From contig NC_079206.1 of assembly GCF_026745355.1 (NCBI RefSeq), positions 10,942,779-11,006,778 of the forward strand: a DNA stretch of 64,000 bases, in the 5' to 3' direction. This document shows, one piece after another, positions 12,501 to 23,439 of this stretch. This DNA is from Beta vulgaris subsp. vulgaris. Lineage: Eukaryota > Streptophyta > Magnoliopsida > Caryophyllales > Amaranthaceae. Below the pieces are notes generated by a model. The model was not told the origin of the DNA. It did not search any database and was given only the letters and a program-made list of their open reading frames with translations. The translations under genes were made by a program, and so were the position numbers. Position 1 is the first letter of the stretch. Each line of letters starts with the position of its first letter.

Positions 12501-13149
12501 TTCTATTTGTTAAAGCACATGTCACAATAATATATACTACACAATCTACATCGTCTTGTTAACACATTATATTAAAATTAAATCTTCCATTATATTACAT
12601 ATAATATCACTATATATTTTATGTTGATAAAATCCACTATATTGTGTATAAGTAAACTATATCTCTATAAAACTCACTATATGAAATTAATATCAATTAT
12701 CAACCTATACACACTAATATGCATCGGATCTATTTGAGTTTTTTTTTTTACTCAAAAGCATAGTTAAACACAAATCTAGGAAAGAAATTACTCCAATATT
12801 GTTTTTCTGTCTATGGATAATTGTGGAGTACATCTAAAGAGGTTCACGTATCCGAGCTTTTTGGGGATTGCACTCAAATTTGTATTGATGGCATTTGATT
12901 TGATTTGCTACTGGGGAGACTACTTTATGAGGGAAGGTATAACCACTAACAATATTGGTAAACCAGCTAATTCAAAATTTTAAAAATTTATATTAGTAAA
13001 CACTTTTTGGTATTTCTAAAATTGTATAATTGAACATTTTCTGAGTACCCTTTACAGTAACAATTAGTACAAAAAGGATCATACCCTTTACAATAACAAT
13101 TAGTACAAAAAGGATCATCGTGGGTTTATGGCCGTTATTTTTAGGAGTT
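12501..13149. other. intronic AT-rich sequence of WAK-A
   Basis: No gene. It continues with sparser ACTATAT motifs to about 12690 and contains a short direct repeat (ACAATTAGTACAAAAAGGATC at 13060-13118 in two copies), then unique-looking DNA up to the Copia insertion. Confidence 0.4.
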
Positions 13150-13154
13150 ATTGT

Positions 13155-13307
13155 TGTTGGATAATATTATATGTAAAGGGATAATATTATTTTGTAAAGG
13201 GTGGAATGGTATTTTACTAGTCATAGGTATGTATTGTAAACATTATAAATATTGAATGTCAGGTTAACCTACAATAGGTTAACACAATTATTCTTCACAC
13301 TTGTACA
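13155..13307 (+). repeat. Copia 5' LTR (WAK-A intron)
   Basis: 153 bp from TGTTGGATAATA to CTTGTACA. It differs from the 3' LTR by about 10 substitutions and one 8-bp gap, indicating an insertion that is not recent. Confidence 0.93.
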
Positions 13308-13367
13308 TGGTATCACAACCAAGGTTTTCTAAAAAAATTTTCCCTCACCAATTTTTTTTTTTTTCTG

Positions 13368-14595
13368 ATGGACCTGTCGGCTTCCTCTTCCGCCACCGCC
13401 GCTGTCCTCACCAGTCCGCCGCCGGCGTCGTCTGCCGTCTACCAGTCTCCATCACCGGCACGTACGACCACCGCCACGGTACCCCCAGCCTCGAGTGTTC
13501 TGCCGTCCTTCCCCGACTTATTGCAGCACCTAATCTCACAGCCATGGACTGCTGCTGCCGTGCCCACCATGACGTGGCTTGGCTTCCGTGCCTCTCTGCC
13601 GACCGACTTTACCGCCTCTTCGGCTACGCCGTCGCACAATACTCCTCGGTTCCTACCGGGATTTTTGGCCACATCATATATGCTGACCATCAGCGCTGTT
13701 TATCAGCCACCGACTACTCCTCATGGTGTGCCGTACACCGCTACTCCACCGTCGTACAACCAGGCAACTTCCTTCACTCTTCCACATTTATCGGCTCCTA
13801 ACCTTACGAATTTGGTAACGATTACTTTTTCTTCTCCTGAGGATTATCTTTTATGGAAAACCCAAATAACTTGCCTGCTGCTTTCTCATCAATTACTTGG
13901 CATTGTTGATGGTACTGCTATTATTCCTCCTTCTACTGTACTTGATGAATATGGTAATACTGCTCCTAATGTTCACTTTTATGAATATCAGCGTATTGAT
14001 CAGATAGTCGAATCATGGATTTTTGCTACTTTATCTCGTGATGTATTTGTAGATGTTCATGATTTGCACACCTTTGTTGATATTTGGAATAGATTACAGT
14101 CTAGATTTATGCATGCCAGTATGGCTCATTCTATGGAGTTAAAGGGACGTTTAACTCGTATTAAAAAGACTGATTCTCAAACTATGGATGGTTATTTAAG
14201 GGAAATAAAGGTTATTGCTGATTCTCTTGCTGCTATACAATGCCCTGTTTCAAATCAGGATTTAATTCAGTATACCCTTTTTGGTCTGGATCGTGATTCT
14301 GAATATGATCACATTGTTACTACCTTATTGCATTATCCATTTCCTATAAGTTTTGATGATCTAAGGCTTAAGTTGCTCCTTCATGAACAAAGATTGAAAA
14401 ATTAAATTCAAGGGATGGATCTGATTCCTCCTCTCATCATGCATTAATTGCTGTTCAATCCACTGGTTCTGGATCAAGTTCCTCCAAGTCTAATTCTGGA
14501 GGGAAAATAAGGGAAGAAATAATAGGAATCGTGGGGGCAATAAAAATCGTGGTGGTAACAATAATCCGAATGCTCGAGGTTATAATGGTGGAAAT
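13368..14595 (+). pseudogene. Copia gag
   Basis: The ATG at 13368 opens a proline/alanine/serine-rich, GC-rich N-terminus (MDLSASSSATAAVL), then the copia-type gag region: LWKTQITCLLLSHQLLGIVDG, FVDIWNRLQSRFMHASMAHS and QTMDGYLREIKVIADSLA. After a stop at 14405 the frame shifts to a serine-rich and then RGGN-rich tail that is split by the hAT element at 14596. The protein would form the cytoplasmic particle. Confidence 0.88.
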
Positions 14596-15242
14596 TAGGG
14601 CTGACAATAGGTCGGGTTGGGTCAAGATCAGGTTGGGTTGACGGGTTGGCGGGTTGGCGGGTTGAGAATCCCTTGACCCAACCTGACCTGTTAACTTAAA
14701 CGGGTTGAGATTTACAACCCAACCCAACCTTATGATAAACGGGTCAACCTTCAGGTCGACCCATTTAATTTTTTTTCGTGTTTTTTTTCCAGAAAAAAAT
14801 AAAATAAAAACAACACAATTTATTTGCAAATAACAATAGGCAGAAAATTAAAATTAAGTCATTACATAACCATCTGATAATATTATTCAAAATCAACCTA
14901 ACTTTTGTTCAAAATCAACAGAAATGTTCATTTAGGTGAAAATCTGAAATCCTAACCTTTTAAATAGTGCTAGGATTTTTACTTTATTACTTTATGGTCC
15001 AGTCCAATTTTTTGGGCTGGAATCTAAACTGAGTTAGAGATTTTTTTAGCTTGTTTTTTCATAAATGGGTTAGGTGGGTCAAAATCAGGTTGGAATTTTC
15101 AACCTGACCAACCTATTTAATTAAACGGGTTGGGTCAGGTCGACCCATTTAATTAAATGGGTTGAAATTTTCGACCCAACCCATTATTAATGGGTTGGGT
15201 TCGGGTCGGGTTGGCGGGTTGGGTAATATTTTGCCAGCTCTA
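14596..15242. mobile_element. non-autonomous hAT element inside the Copia gag
   Basis: The ends TAGGGCTGACAA and TTGCCAGCTCTA are inverted, and GTGGAAAT is duplicated at 14588-14595 and 15243-15250. The interior is made of degenerate GGGTTGGGTCA repeats and their complement around an AT-rich core. Removing it and one duplication reconnects the glycine/asparagine-rich gag tail. Confidence 0.92.
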
Positions 15243-15319
15243 GTGGAAATGGGGGAAATAATAATTCTCGTGGCCCTGGAAACAACAACAACAATGCTAA
15301 TCGGGGACGCTCCAATGGT

Positions 15320-16108
15320 ATGAGTAAATATTCTAACATGTCATCCTATAGTATGCCTCGTATAGATTATATTACTAATAATTTGTCGCCTGCAGGGAGT
15401 AATTCATCATGTAACAATGTAACCTCTACCCCTACTCCTGATACATGTGGTTTATATTGGTTTCCAGGTCACCAAGCTGCCTATTGTCCTCAACGTTTCA
15501 ATTCCAGCTTTGTTCCTTCCTCCTCTGAAAGTGGCACTCGAGCCTTAGCTGCACTGTCCGTTGGTGGTGAATCCAATGATTCAGTCTGGTACCCGGATTC
15601 GGGAGCTGCCTCTCACATGACTGCTCAGGATGGTACATTTTCTACTAAAACTCCTTATACTGGGTTTAGTTCTGTTGTAGTTGGTAATGGTACCTTACTC
15701 CCTATTAAAAGTACTAGCAATTTAACCTTAAAAACAACAAGTCGTCCCCTCCAGTTGTCATCTGTCTGTCATGTTCCTAACTTAAAACATAATGTATCAT
15801 CAGTTAACAAGTTGTGTCATGAAAATGATTGTGTTGTGAGTTTTGATAAAAATTATGTTTATGTTAAGGATCATATAACGGGGGAGGTTCTGCTTCAGGG
15901 AACCAGTAAGCAAGGTGTCTACCTTCTTCACCCCAGCATTGTCCCTCCTGAACCTTCGATTCCTGCTTTCCTAGACATTAAGGAGTCGGGTGACGTTTGG
16001 CATGCTCGTTTGGGTCCATGTTCAAATAAATATATCACATGTACCTCTAAGTTTCATGATGATTGTGTTGGTTGTAAGCTAGGAAAAACTCATCGTTTAC
16101 CTTTTTGA
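15320..16108 (+). pseudogene. Copia nucleocapsid end, protease and pre-integrase
   Basis: This frame has a zinc-knuckle remnant CGLYWFPGHQAAYC in which the second cysteine is tyrosine, then the aspartic protease site WYPDSGAASHMT, and the gag-pre-integrase region with HARLG and the zinc-binding CTSKFHDDCVGCKLGKTH. A break at 16108 separates it from the integrase core. Confidence 0.9.
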
Positions 16109-16727
16109 TTCAGTTGAACATATTTCTACATATCCATTATATAAGATTCACAGTGATCTTTGGCAATCTCCTGTTTTGTCAAATCAATTATTTCGCTATT
16201 ATGTTGTGTTTGTTGATGATTTTTCACGCTATTCCTGAATTTATCCTTTACGTCGAAAATCGGAAGCTTATTCTAAATTCATTATGTTTCAAAAGATGGT
16301 TGAAAACCTTTTTAATTGCAAAATTAAAATATTTCAAAGGGATGGAGGAAGAGAATTTGACAATTCTCCTCTTCTTCAACATTTTTCTTACAATGGTATT
16401 ATTTTTCAAAAATCCTGTCCCCATACTCTAGCTCAAAACGGTGTTGCAGAACGCAAACATCGTCATATCATTGAAATGGCTCGTACTATGATTATTCATT
16501 CTGACTTTCCTGCAGAATTTTGGGTTGATGCATCATATACTGCCACTTACACTATCAATAGATTACCCAGCTCGGTTTTAGGGGGTGTTTCTCTTTTTAA
16601 AAAATTATTTCATCTTCCCCCTTCCTATCAATTTTTGAAAATATTTGGATGTGAATGCTTTCCTTTTTTTATGAACTCTAAAAATCACAAACTGCAACCT
16701 AAGTCTAAAACCTGTGTTTTTATTTGA
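16109..16727 (+). pseudogene. Copia integrase core
   Basis: Read in broken frames. The end of the rve core is clear at 16284-16727: FQRDGGREFDN with the second catalytic acid, HTLAQNGVAERKHRHIIEMA with the third (E), and INRLPSSVLGGVSLFKKLF plus GCECFPF of the C-terminal part. The segment 16109-16283 carries the first half in shifted frames. Confidence 0.85.
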
Positions 16728-18053
16728 TATGCATTAAAGGGTATTGTTGTTTTGATCCTACTACCAATAAAGTCATCACTAGTCGTCATGTTCTCTTTCA
16801 TGAACATAAATTTCCTTATCGCACTCTTGTGGGTCCCCAGTCTACCGTGTCTTACACCTCCCCCTTAGTATTCACTTGTGACTGGAATCTCACAAATGTT
16901 GCGCGTCCTGATCCGCACCCGCCTTTGGGGCTCTCGCCCGCTACTCGCAGCACTCTCGCTGCCTTTCTTCCAGCCGAGGCCACACCATCTGTGCGCCCTG
17001 CCTCGCCCGCACTAAACTCAGCGCTCTCCGCTCTTCCTCGCAGCCCTGCTGCCTTGCCCCGCCCACACTCGACTGTGCCCAGTCCGCACCTCATGTTTGC
17101 CTTGCTAGCTGTCGAGCCAGCGCTCGATGGCCTGGCCGGGCCCTTTCCCGTGTCTGCCCAGCATGCTCGCGCATCCTCTCCAGCTATTGTGCGTGGCTCG
17201 GCAGCATCATCTGCCTTGTCTAGCGCTGTCCTGCTAGCTGGGAGCCCAACGTCCTCGACCCCCCATGCTCCCCCGCCTCTCTCATCTCGTCTGCCCCTGG
17301 TCAGCCAAGTCCCTTGTCTAGCATGTCGTTGTCTCCATTTTTTGTCTCCAATCATCACCCGATGGTTACTAGATTAAAAGATGGGGTGTCTAAGCCTAAA
17401 ATTTTAATGAATTTAAAAACGGATATAACTGAGTCTGAACCCACTAACTTTAAACAAGCTTCTAAAGACTCACGTTGGCGTCAAGCTATGCTAGATGAAT
17501 ATAAGGCTTTAATTGATAATGAAACCTGGGAGTTGGTACCTCGCAACTATGATAAAAATTTACTTGGTTGTAAGTGGGTGTATCGGATCAAATATCATTC
17601 CGATGGTTCGGTGGAGCGGTTCAAAGCCAAAGTTGTTGTTTTTGGCAATCACCAGCAGACATGTATTGATTACTTTGAAACCTTTAGTCCTGTTGTTAAC
17701 CCTAAAATTGTTCGCTTGGTTCTTACTATTGCTGTTTCTCTTAAATGGTCTATTCGTCAGTTAGATGTCAAAAATGCATTTCTTCATGGTTTTCTTAATG
17801 AAGAGGTTTATATGCGTCAACCTCCGGGTTTTATTCATCCATCTAAACCTACTCATATTTGTCGTCTTCGTAAGTCCATTTATGGTTTGAAACAAGCTCC
17901 TAGAGCTTGGTTCTCTAGGTTTAGCAATTTTCTTTTATCTATTGGTTTCAAGTGCAGCAGTTGTGACATTTCTATGTTCACTCTTAAATATCATGGTCAT
18001 CTCATTATTCTTCTCTTATATGTTGGTGACATTGTCCTTATGACAATAAGTTT
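16728..18053 (+). pseudogene. Copia IN-RT linker and truncated reverse transcriptase
   Basis: The frame from 16724 ends integrase (FDPTTNKVITSRHVLFHEHK) and enters a GC-rich linker (about 16900-17310) coding almost only Ala, Pro, Ser and Leu. The RT follows at 17314: WRQAMLDEYKALIDNETWEL, QLDVKNAFLHGFLNEEVYM and SIYGLKQAPRAWFSRFSNFL. The catalytic box reads LLLYVGDIVLM, so the first aspartate of YVDD is glycine. The domain is lost shortly after, where unrelated sequence begins. Confidence 0.92.
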
Positions 18054-19105
18054 TTAGTGTGTCGTTAAGGCACTAAGAACCGCTTTACAAACAATATTTA
18101 TAGTCCTAACAAGCAATTACTAAGGGAATAGTAAGGGCAAGTCAAGGGTCGATCCACAGGAAAATAGGGATTGGTTAAAGTCTATCAAGTCTAGACTACC
18201 TAATTGAAGGGTATTTGGGGGTTTGAAAGAGTTTTGGTATCGATTAAATCTAACTAATAGCACGAACAAGCAAATAACACGAGTTTAAATATCAAATAAA
18301 AGACACTAGAGTTAAGGTTACTAGTATGAATAAGGATAGCCAATGAATGCTAATGCGATTGTGATGTACGGAGATGATTATACAAGGTTTAGTTTCCCTC
18401 TAAATTACTTGAGTCCTCTCTCGAATGGTCCTCAAGAATAATCACTTAATCAATCAACTAAATCCTCTCTCGAATGGTCTTTAGTCAATTGATTAAGAGA
18501 TTCAATGAGTTCAGAAAATCCCTATAAAGGATCCCCTTAATTTCTACCCAATATCCTGGCCTAGAAATTAAGTTGATTCTTGTGGATGATAAAAGAGTTC
18601 AAAATTCGATTTAAGAACATTTGAAATCAAAATACCAAAGTATAAATGTGATCAATATCTATCCTAAGGTTTCAAAACACCAAGATCAATGCATAAACTT
18701 CTCTAAACATCACAATCACATCAACAACATATTTAAAACCCTAATTCATACTTTCACCCTAACCCTAGATTATGAAACTACTCACTAATCATGGAGTTAA
18801 AGCAATTAAACAATAAATCTATGACTAATCTAAGGCTAAACATCATCAAGCAATAACTAAACTAATGGAAATCGCAATTAATAAACTAAGAGAATGAAGA
18901 TCTAAAATAATATAAGAACAAAAACGAAAGAATGAATTAAAAACTGAAACTTTGAATTAAGATGAACGAAAAGTACCTTCAATATCAATGGAATCACAAA
19001 CTATAATCACTAATCTCAATTACCAATGCAAACTAAAGTGTTTTCTCTCTAATACAAAATCCTAGAATGTTGTGTAGAAACTAGAATAAAACGTAACTCT
19101 AAAAC
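18054..19105 (-). repeat. 1.05 kb foreign insert replacing Copia RT end and RNase H
   Basis: Copia coding stops at 18053 and resumes at about 19106 with the end of RNase H (HHDRSKYIDVDYHFVREMVA, IFTKGL). The intervening AT-rich sequence has no coding. Read on the minus strand it contains CCTGTGGATCGACCCTTGAC near 18145-18170, closely like CTGTGGATTCGACCCTGAC in the solo LTR at 55137-55160, so it may be an LTR-type sequence, though clear ends and a target duplication were not found. About 250 codons of Copia pol are missing, so it is a replacement, not a simple insertion. Confidence 0.6.
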
Positions 19106-19347
19106 TAAAACTAATGTCTCTGCTACTTATCTCACCGCTAACCCAGTTCATCATGATCGTAGCAAATATATTGACGTGGATTATCATTTTGTTCGAGAAA
19201 TGGTTGCCAAGGGAGGACTTATTATTCGACATGTTCCTACTCAGTCTCAGGTTGCAGACATTTTTACTAAGGGCCTCTCTACTGACTTATTTACTAAATA
19301 TCGTACCAATCTATCCGTAGTTTTACCCTATAAAGATTGAGGGGGTG
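19106..19347 (+). pseudogene. Copia RNase H C-terminus and 3' non-coding tail
   Basis: Encodes the end of Copia RNase H (SKYIDVDYHFVREMV, LIIRHVPTQSQVADIFTKGL), stops at 19338, then the purine tract before the 3' LTR. Confidence 0.88.
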
Positions 19348-19508
19348 TATTGGATAATATTATATGTAAAGGGATAATATTATATTGTAAAGGGTAGAAT
19401 GATACTTTACTAGTCATAGGTCTGTATTGTAAACATTATAAATATTGAATGTCAGGTTAACCTACAAGGCTACAACAGGTTCACACAATTATTCTTTACA
19501 CTTGTATA
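19348..19508 (+). repeat. Copia 3' LTR (WAK-A intron)
   Basis: 161 bp, starting TATTGGATAATA (the TG is mutated) and ending CTTGTATA; followed directly by the target duplication ATTGT. Confidence 0.93.
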
Positions 19509-19697
19509 ATTGTTATTTGTTTTTGCAATAAATATTTATGTTTTGTGCTTCTGAGTCATTGGAAAAAAATCATCAATGTAGCGTATGTCATGTTATCGTA
19601 TCCCCTCTCTTCTCTGTAAGCTAAAACATATATGTTGAATTTTCAAGTCTCCACTAAAATTTTGCATCGAATAAGAAATTGAAGAGGTCATGGAACC

Positions 19698-20665
19698 ATG
19701 ATAAATCTCTAATCGGGTAGAGATTTTGAAACATCTAACATGCCAAGTGGCAGCACATAAGTGACTCTAATATATGAAACTTTTCACTTTCCACATGTCA
19801 TGCTATTATTTGTTCAAAAAATTTTACTTTTACAATTATGAAACTTGTATTTTTCAAAAAATATGTTTTAAAAAAATTAAAAATATATTAATATTCATAT
19901 ATTTGTATTCTCTACAAATAGACATCCGTTTTTATATAATTTCATTACAATTTTATTTTACCTTGCTCTAACCATTACTCCCTCCGTTTTCTAAAGATCT
20001 TCCTTGTTACTGATACCAAAGAAGATCCATTTGTGTGGGGTGTGGGGTGGATAAAGTAGGAGAGAAAAGGAGGTTAAGATAAATAAACAAATAAAAAAGG
20101 GTTAAAGTAGGAGAGAGAAAGGGAGTAAAATTGAATTAATAATGTAATGGTGGACCATATGATAGGGACATGAGAGCGAGGGAAAAAAAGGGAAAAAAAT
20201 CCAAATAAGGAATAAAGTAAAAGAGGAAAGATCTTTTAGAAACGCACTTAAACGGAAAGAGGGAAAATCTTTAGGAAACGGAGGGAGTATAATACAAATT
20301 AAACACTTACACACATATATGTTGTTCGTGTACACAACATATGTTGTTTGTGTATTCACAAATAATGTTTGTATTATTTTTTTCTATATATCTAAATAAT
20401 AGTTAGAGAAGGGTAAAAGAAAAATATGATGAAACTATATCAAAATGAATTTCTATTTGTAGAGAATAAAAATATATGAATATTGATATTTTTTAAAAAA
20501 TATATATGATTTTTGAGATATATAAATTTGAAAATTGCAAAAGTGATATTTTTTGAACAAATAACAACATGATGTGTGCTGCCACAAATTTCTTTACACC
20601 CACTTGTGTGCTGCCGCATGAATGTTAGATATATGATAAATGTCTACCGGTTAGACATTTATCAT
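19698..20665. mobile_element. fold-back (long inverted repeat) element
   Basis: Two arms of about 275 bp face each other: 19698-19975 and about 20390-20665. Both begin ATGATAAAT at the outer end, include CATCTAACAT, GGCAGCACA, TATTTGTTCAAAAAAT and CTCTACAAATAG, and end near CTCTAAC. The loop holds a Stowaway MITE. No convincing target duplication was seen; long TIRs suggest a Mutator-like or fold-back type. Confidence 0.8.
19978..20287. mobile_element. Stowaway-type MITE in the loop of the fold-back element
   Basis: The ends CTCCCTCCGTTTTCTAAAGA and TCTTTAGGAAACGGAGGGAG are inverted, and TA is duplicated at 19976-19977 and 20288-20289, the Tc1/mariner (Stowaway) signature. 310 bp, non-coding. 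Confidence 0.9.
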
Positions 20666-20950
20666 TTCTCGAGGCAGGTGGCCCTCCTATTGATTCAAAC
20701 TACCCAAAATAACCTATTTACTCGTGTATGAGCAACGCTAGCTAGGAAGGTTATTGTTCGATAATTATTGCAAATTAAAGTATATGTGAAACAATGTCTT
20801 GTTAATTTTTTGCAACATCAGTGACTTTTTTCTAGATGCAATTTCGTACTCTATATATTCTTCTGGGTAACTATGTTAGTACTGATGACTATTGTCAAGT
20901 TAATATCTAACCCGGGACATGATCGATGACCAATATATGCGAGGACTGAC

Positions 20951-21897
20951 CTGTACATCCAGGACTAAGATATGGATTACCGTCGTAACCAGGAAGACAA
21001 CTACAACGATACGCTGATCTGGAACCAGCATCAAAATCAGTGCAGTTGGTCTTCTCCTGGCAAGCATAACCAGACCTTAATGGCGTCTTTCGAGCTTCGT
21101 GACACGTCTCATTCTCACCAACAAACCAATCAAGCACCACTGGAACAGTAGCTCTAGTTCTATTCATAAATGCGGAGTGGTCAGAAAGATCAGCGACGTT
21201 GAAGGTGAACTTGTTTTCCTCACCTATGAAAGCAGCGCCACATTGATTAAAATCGGATATGTTGGTGTGGTTGTTGAAACTCTGTATCCTTGTCAAAAAT
21301 GCGTCCACTCCTTTAAGGATGGGTGTTTGGCAGCAACCCACTCCCGAACACGACCCATTGTACTGAATCACGTCCTCTAAACTGTAACACGTTGCCATAC
21401 AAGCACTGCCGTGGCCGTAAGCATCTATGATGAAAGCCATTTCATCACAACCAATGACAGTGAACTTATTTGCCGTATCTGAAAATACAAATGGTAAGCC
21501 CTCGAATTTTATATATGCTCTTGCCTTAGATTTACCGGATTCCAGCACTTCATGCCCACTTTTATTGTAGCATGCAGTGTTTATGATGCTCACTATTCGC
21601 ATTTGGCCATCATCGGATATGTCCAGCCATGATCTCCATGTTAGTCTCTCCTATAAAGAGTTTCGGGGGATCATAGGAGGTGTTGCAATTCATGTTATAG
21701 GGCTGACTAAGGGAGCATGCTCCGTCTAGGCCAATGCCGAATGGGTAGGGAACGATTACATTTCCGCAAGTTGTTGGACAGCCGGGTTTCGCTATGGAGG
21801 AGGCGGAGATGATGGTGAACGGAAACATGCCAAAAATAGTCAACCAAAGCCATAAGAGCAAAGAAAAATTAGCTTGCATCTCAAACATCTTTGGCAT
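20951..21897 (-). pseudogene. WAK-A exon 1: signal peptide, GUB_WAK domain, EGF (4-bp insertion)
   Basis: Start options are ATGs at 21897, 21888 or 21879; an ATG further out at 21981 would precede the hydrophobic signal (ANFSLLLWLWLTIFGMF) by too much. After the signal comes AKPGCPTTCGNVIVPYPFGI, the start of the galacturonan-binding WAK domain, with many cysteines, and the exon ends with an EGF-like module ([20 protein letters not shown]) and donor GTCAGT after ACAG. Compared with WAK-C, there are 4 extra bases after GAGATCATG (about 21624-21627) that lead to a stop at 21610-21612; the correct frame resumes immediately as ISDDGQMRI. Confidence 0.9.
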
Positions 21898-22122
21898 AGC
21901 TTGTCTATAACTTATGAGTAATGTCAACCCAAAGAGATGACATACTCCGTATAACTGAATTCTACCTAATAATCTACTCACAGACAGGACGTTACGATTG
22001 ATATTGAATAATTGATTAGTTGATGAAGTCTATGTCTTAAGCTTTAGAGTTGACACTAAAGACTTTCTAGCATGATGTGTACTATTCCCTTGCAACTTGC
22101 AAGGCCATCAGCAATATTTTTA

Positions 22123-22486
22123 GGAAAAATTTCCCAAGAGAGAGTTTAACTATTACCCATTTTCTTTTATAAGTCCCGACTATGGATTATTCCCGATATG
22201 TCTCAAGTTTACTATCTTGTGATTTTCATAGGTCTTGAGTTACTTATAATCGGTTTAGAAGGTAAGATTTTTAAATGTTTTCCATCTTCGAACACTTTCA
22301 ACAAGTGACAAAGACCTATAAAATAGGGCCAGTATTTTAAAATCTTACCTTTTAAACCATTTATAAGTAATTCATGACTTATAAAAATTACAAGATGGTA
22401 ATCTTGGGACCTGCAAGGAATAATCCATAGTTGGGACCTATAAAAGAAAATGGGTAATAATTGGGCCCTCTATTGTGAATTTCTCC
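22123..22486. mobile_element. Mutator-like MITE upstream of WAK-A
   Basis: Arms of about 150 bp are inverted (CCCATTTTCTTTTATAAGTC on the left against CCCATTTTCTTTTATAGGTC from the right). The 9-bp ATATTTTTA is duplicated at 22114-22122 and 22487-22495, a TSD length of MULE-derived MITEs. It ends about 220 bp upstream of the WAK-A start region, where it could affect the promoter. Confidence 0.85.
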
Positions 22487-22499
22487 ATATTTTTATGTC

Positions 22500-23439
22500 T
22501 GATCCAACCATCATCGGGTCATCACCATAGAGGTGAAGTGGCGAAGTGCTATTCCACTCGAAGGTAGCTTCTTTAGATATACATATATCCATTACATATA
22601 TGTATATTACTATTTACTACTAGTCTTCTGTTTAAGCCATTCTTTTATATAAATATTTGCTTATAGGGGTATGAACATTCATAGATAATCTTTACCCAAA
22701 AAAGTTTCAAAATATAATATCTATATTTGCTTATAGGTTTGTAGTTGCAACAATGATACAGAAGTATATTATTGAAATCCGTATATTTTACCATTCTTTT
22801 TAGAATAAACATTTTAGAGATATAATATTTATAATATATTTTAGATATATATGGTAACAAATCTTTTCTAAGTTTAATAAAAATAAATTAAAACGATAAA
22901 GAATTTTTAGATAGGAAAAAATCTAATATGAGACTCCTTTGGTTCTCACTTTAATATTACTGCAATTTCCAACAAAATAAGTAGATTTTGTTCATAACCT
23001 TAATGATCATGGATACTCCTTTTGTACCAAAACTAAAAACTTCATACTCCTTCCGTCCTATTATGTAGTGCTTGTTTGTTTTTTATACAGTCTCCAAGAC
23101 GTAACTTTGACCTTTAATATCTTCAATTACGTATTAATAAAAAATAGAGGCCATGTTTAGTAAATAGAGTTTAGAGTTTATGTGTTAGAGTTTTAACTTT
23201 TTGTTAAGCAGTTTTGATTGTTGATTTGACAAATTCTTTTTATAAATGTTTATGGTAACAATTAATTGATTACTAAAAGGAATATAAGTTGGGTGTCGTT
23301 TTCGAGAGACTAGGGTTTTCTCCTTCATGGTAAACCAGGGATTGTGTAAGATTTAAGCTACTGATTTCTAGCTTATCACTGGTCGAAAGAAGAAAGTTCA
23401 GACGCCTAATCCTCCTATAACGTGCCAATCTCAACTTTT
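22500..23439. other. AT-rich spacer
   Basis: No gene. One Stowaway-like end (ACTCCTTCCGTCCTATTATG at about 23046) has no partner nearby, so it is likely a truncated MITE. From about 23300 the sequence leads into the LINE fragment. Confidence 0.4.

Larger units (their letters stand above)
13155..19508 (+). mobile_element. complete Ty1/Copia retrotransposon in WAK-A intron 1
   Basis: LTRs at 13155-13307 and 19348-19508 are flanked by the perfect 5-bp duplication ATTGT (13150-13154, 19509-19513). The primer site TGGTATCACAACCAAGG begins at 13308 and a purine tract (GATTGAGGGGG) precedes the 3' LTR. Gag, zinc-finger remnant, protease, integrase and partial RT lie in Copia order on the plus strand, antisense to WAK-A. 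It is defective: a hAT MITE in gag, several frame breaks, and the distal RT and most of RNase H replaced by foreign sequence (18054-19105). Confidence 0.95.
9531..21897 (-). pseudogene. wall-associated receptor kinase gene WAK-A (three exons, frameshift in exon 1)
   Basis: Exons are 20951-21897, 11876-12040 and 9531-10735 with GT...AG introns of about 8.9 kb and 1.1 kb. The product would be a single-pass plasma-membrane receptor kinase: signal peptide, galacturonan-binding WAK domain, EGF-like and Ca-binding EGF repeats, membrane helix and cytoplasmic Ser/Thr kinase; the family binds cell-wall pectin and signals in growth and defence. All joints are phase 1 as usual for WAKs. A 4-bp insertion near 21624-21627 shifts exon 1; without it the exons sum to 2313 nt (770 codons plus stop). 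The large first intron is caused by a Copia element and MITEs. Either this is a recent pseudogene or the 4 bp is an assembly error. Confidence 0.88.

Noticed and set aside
13301..13801. 166-codon frame overlapping Copia gag
   Set aside because: Starts within the LTR end and primer site and is read in the wrong frame of gag; the gag frame has family motifs.
16852..17358. 168-codon open frame on the minus strand
   Set aside because: Antisense of the GC-rich Copia linker, where stops are rare; no domain and no gene context.
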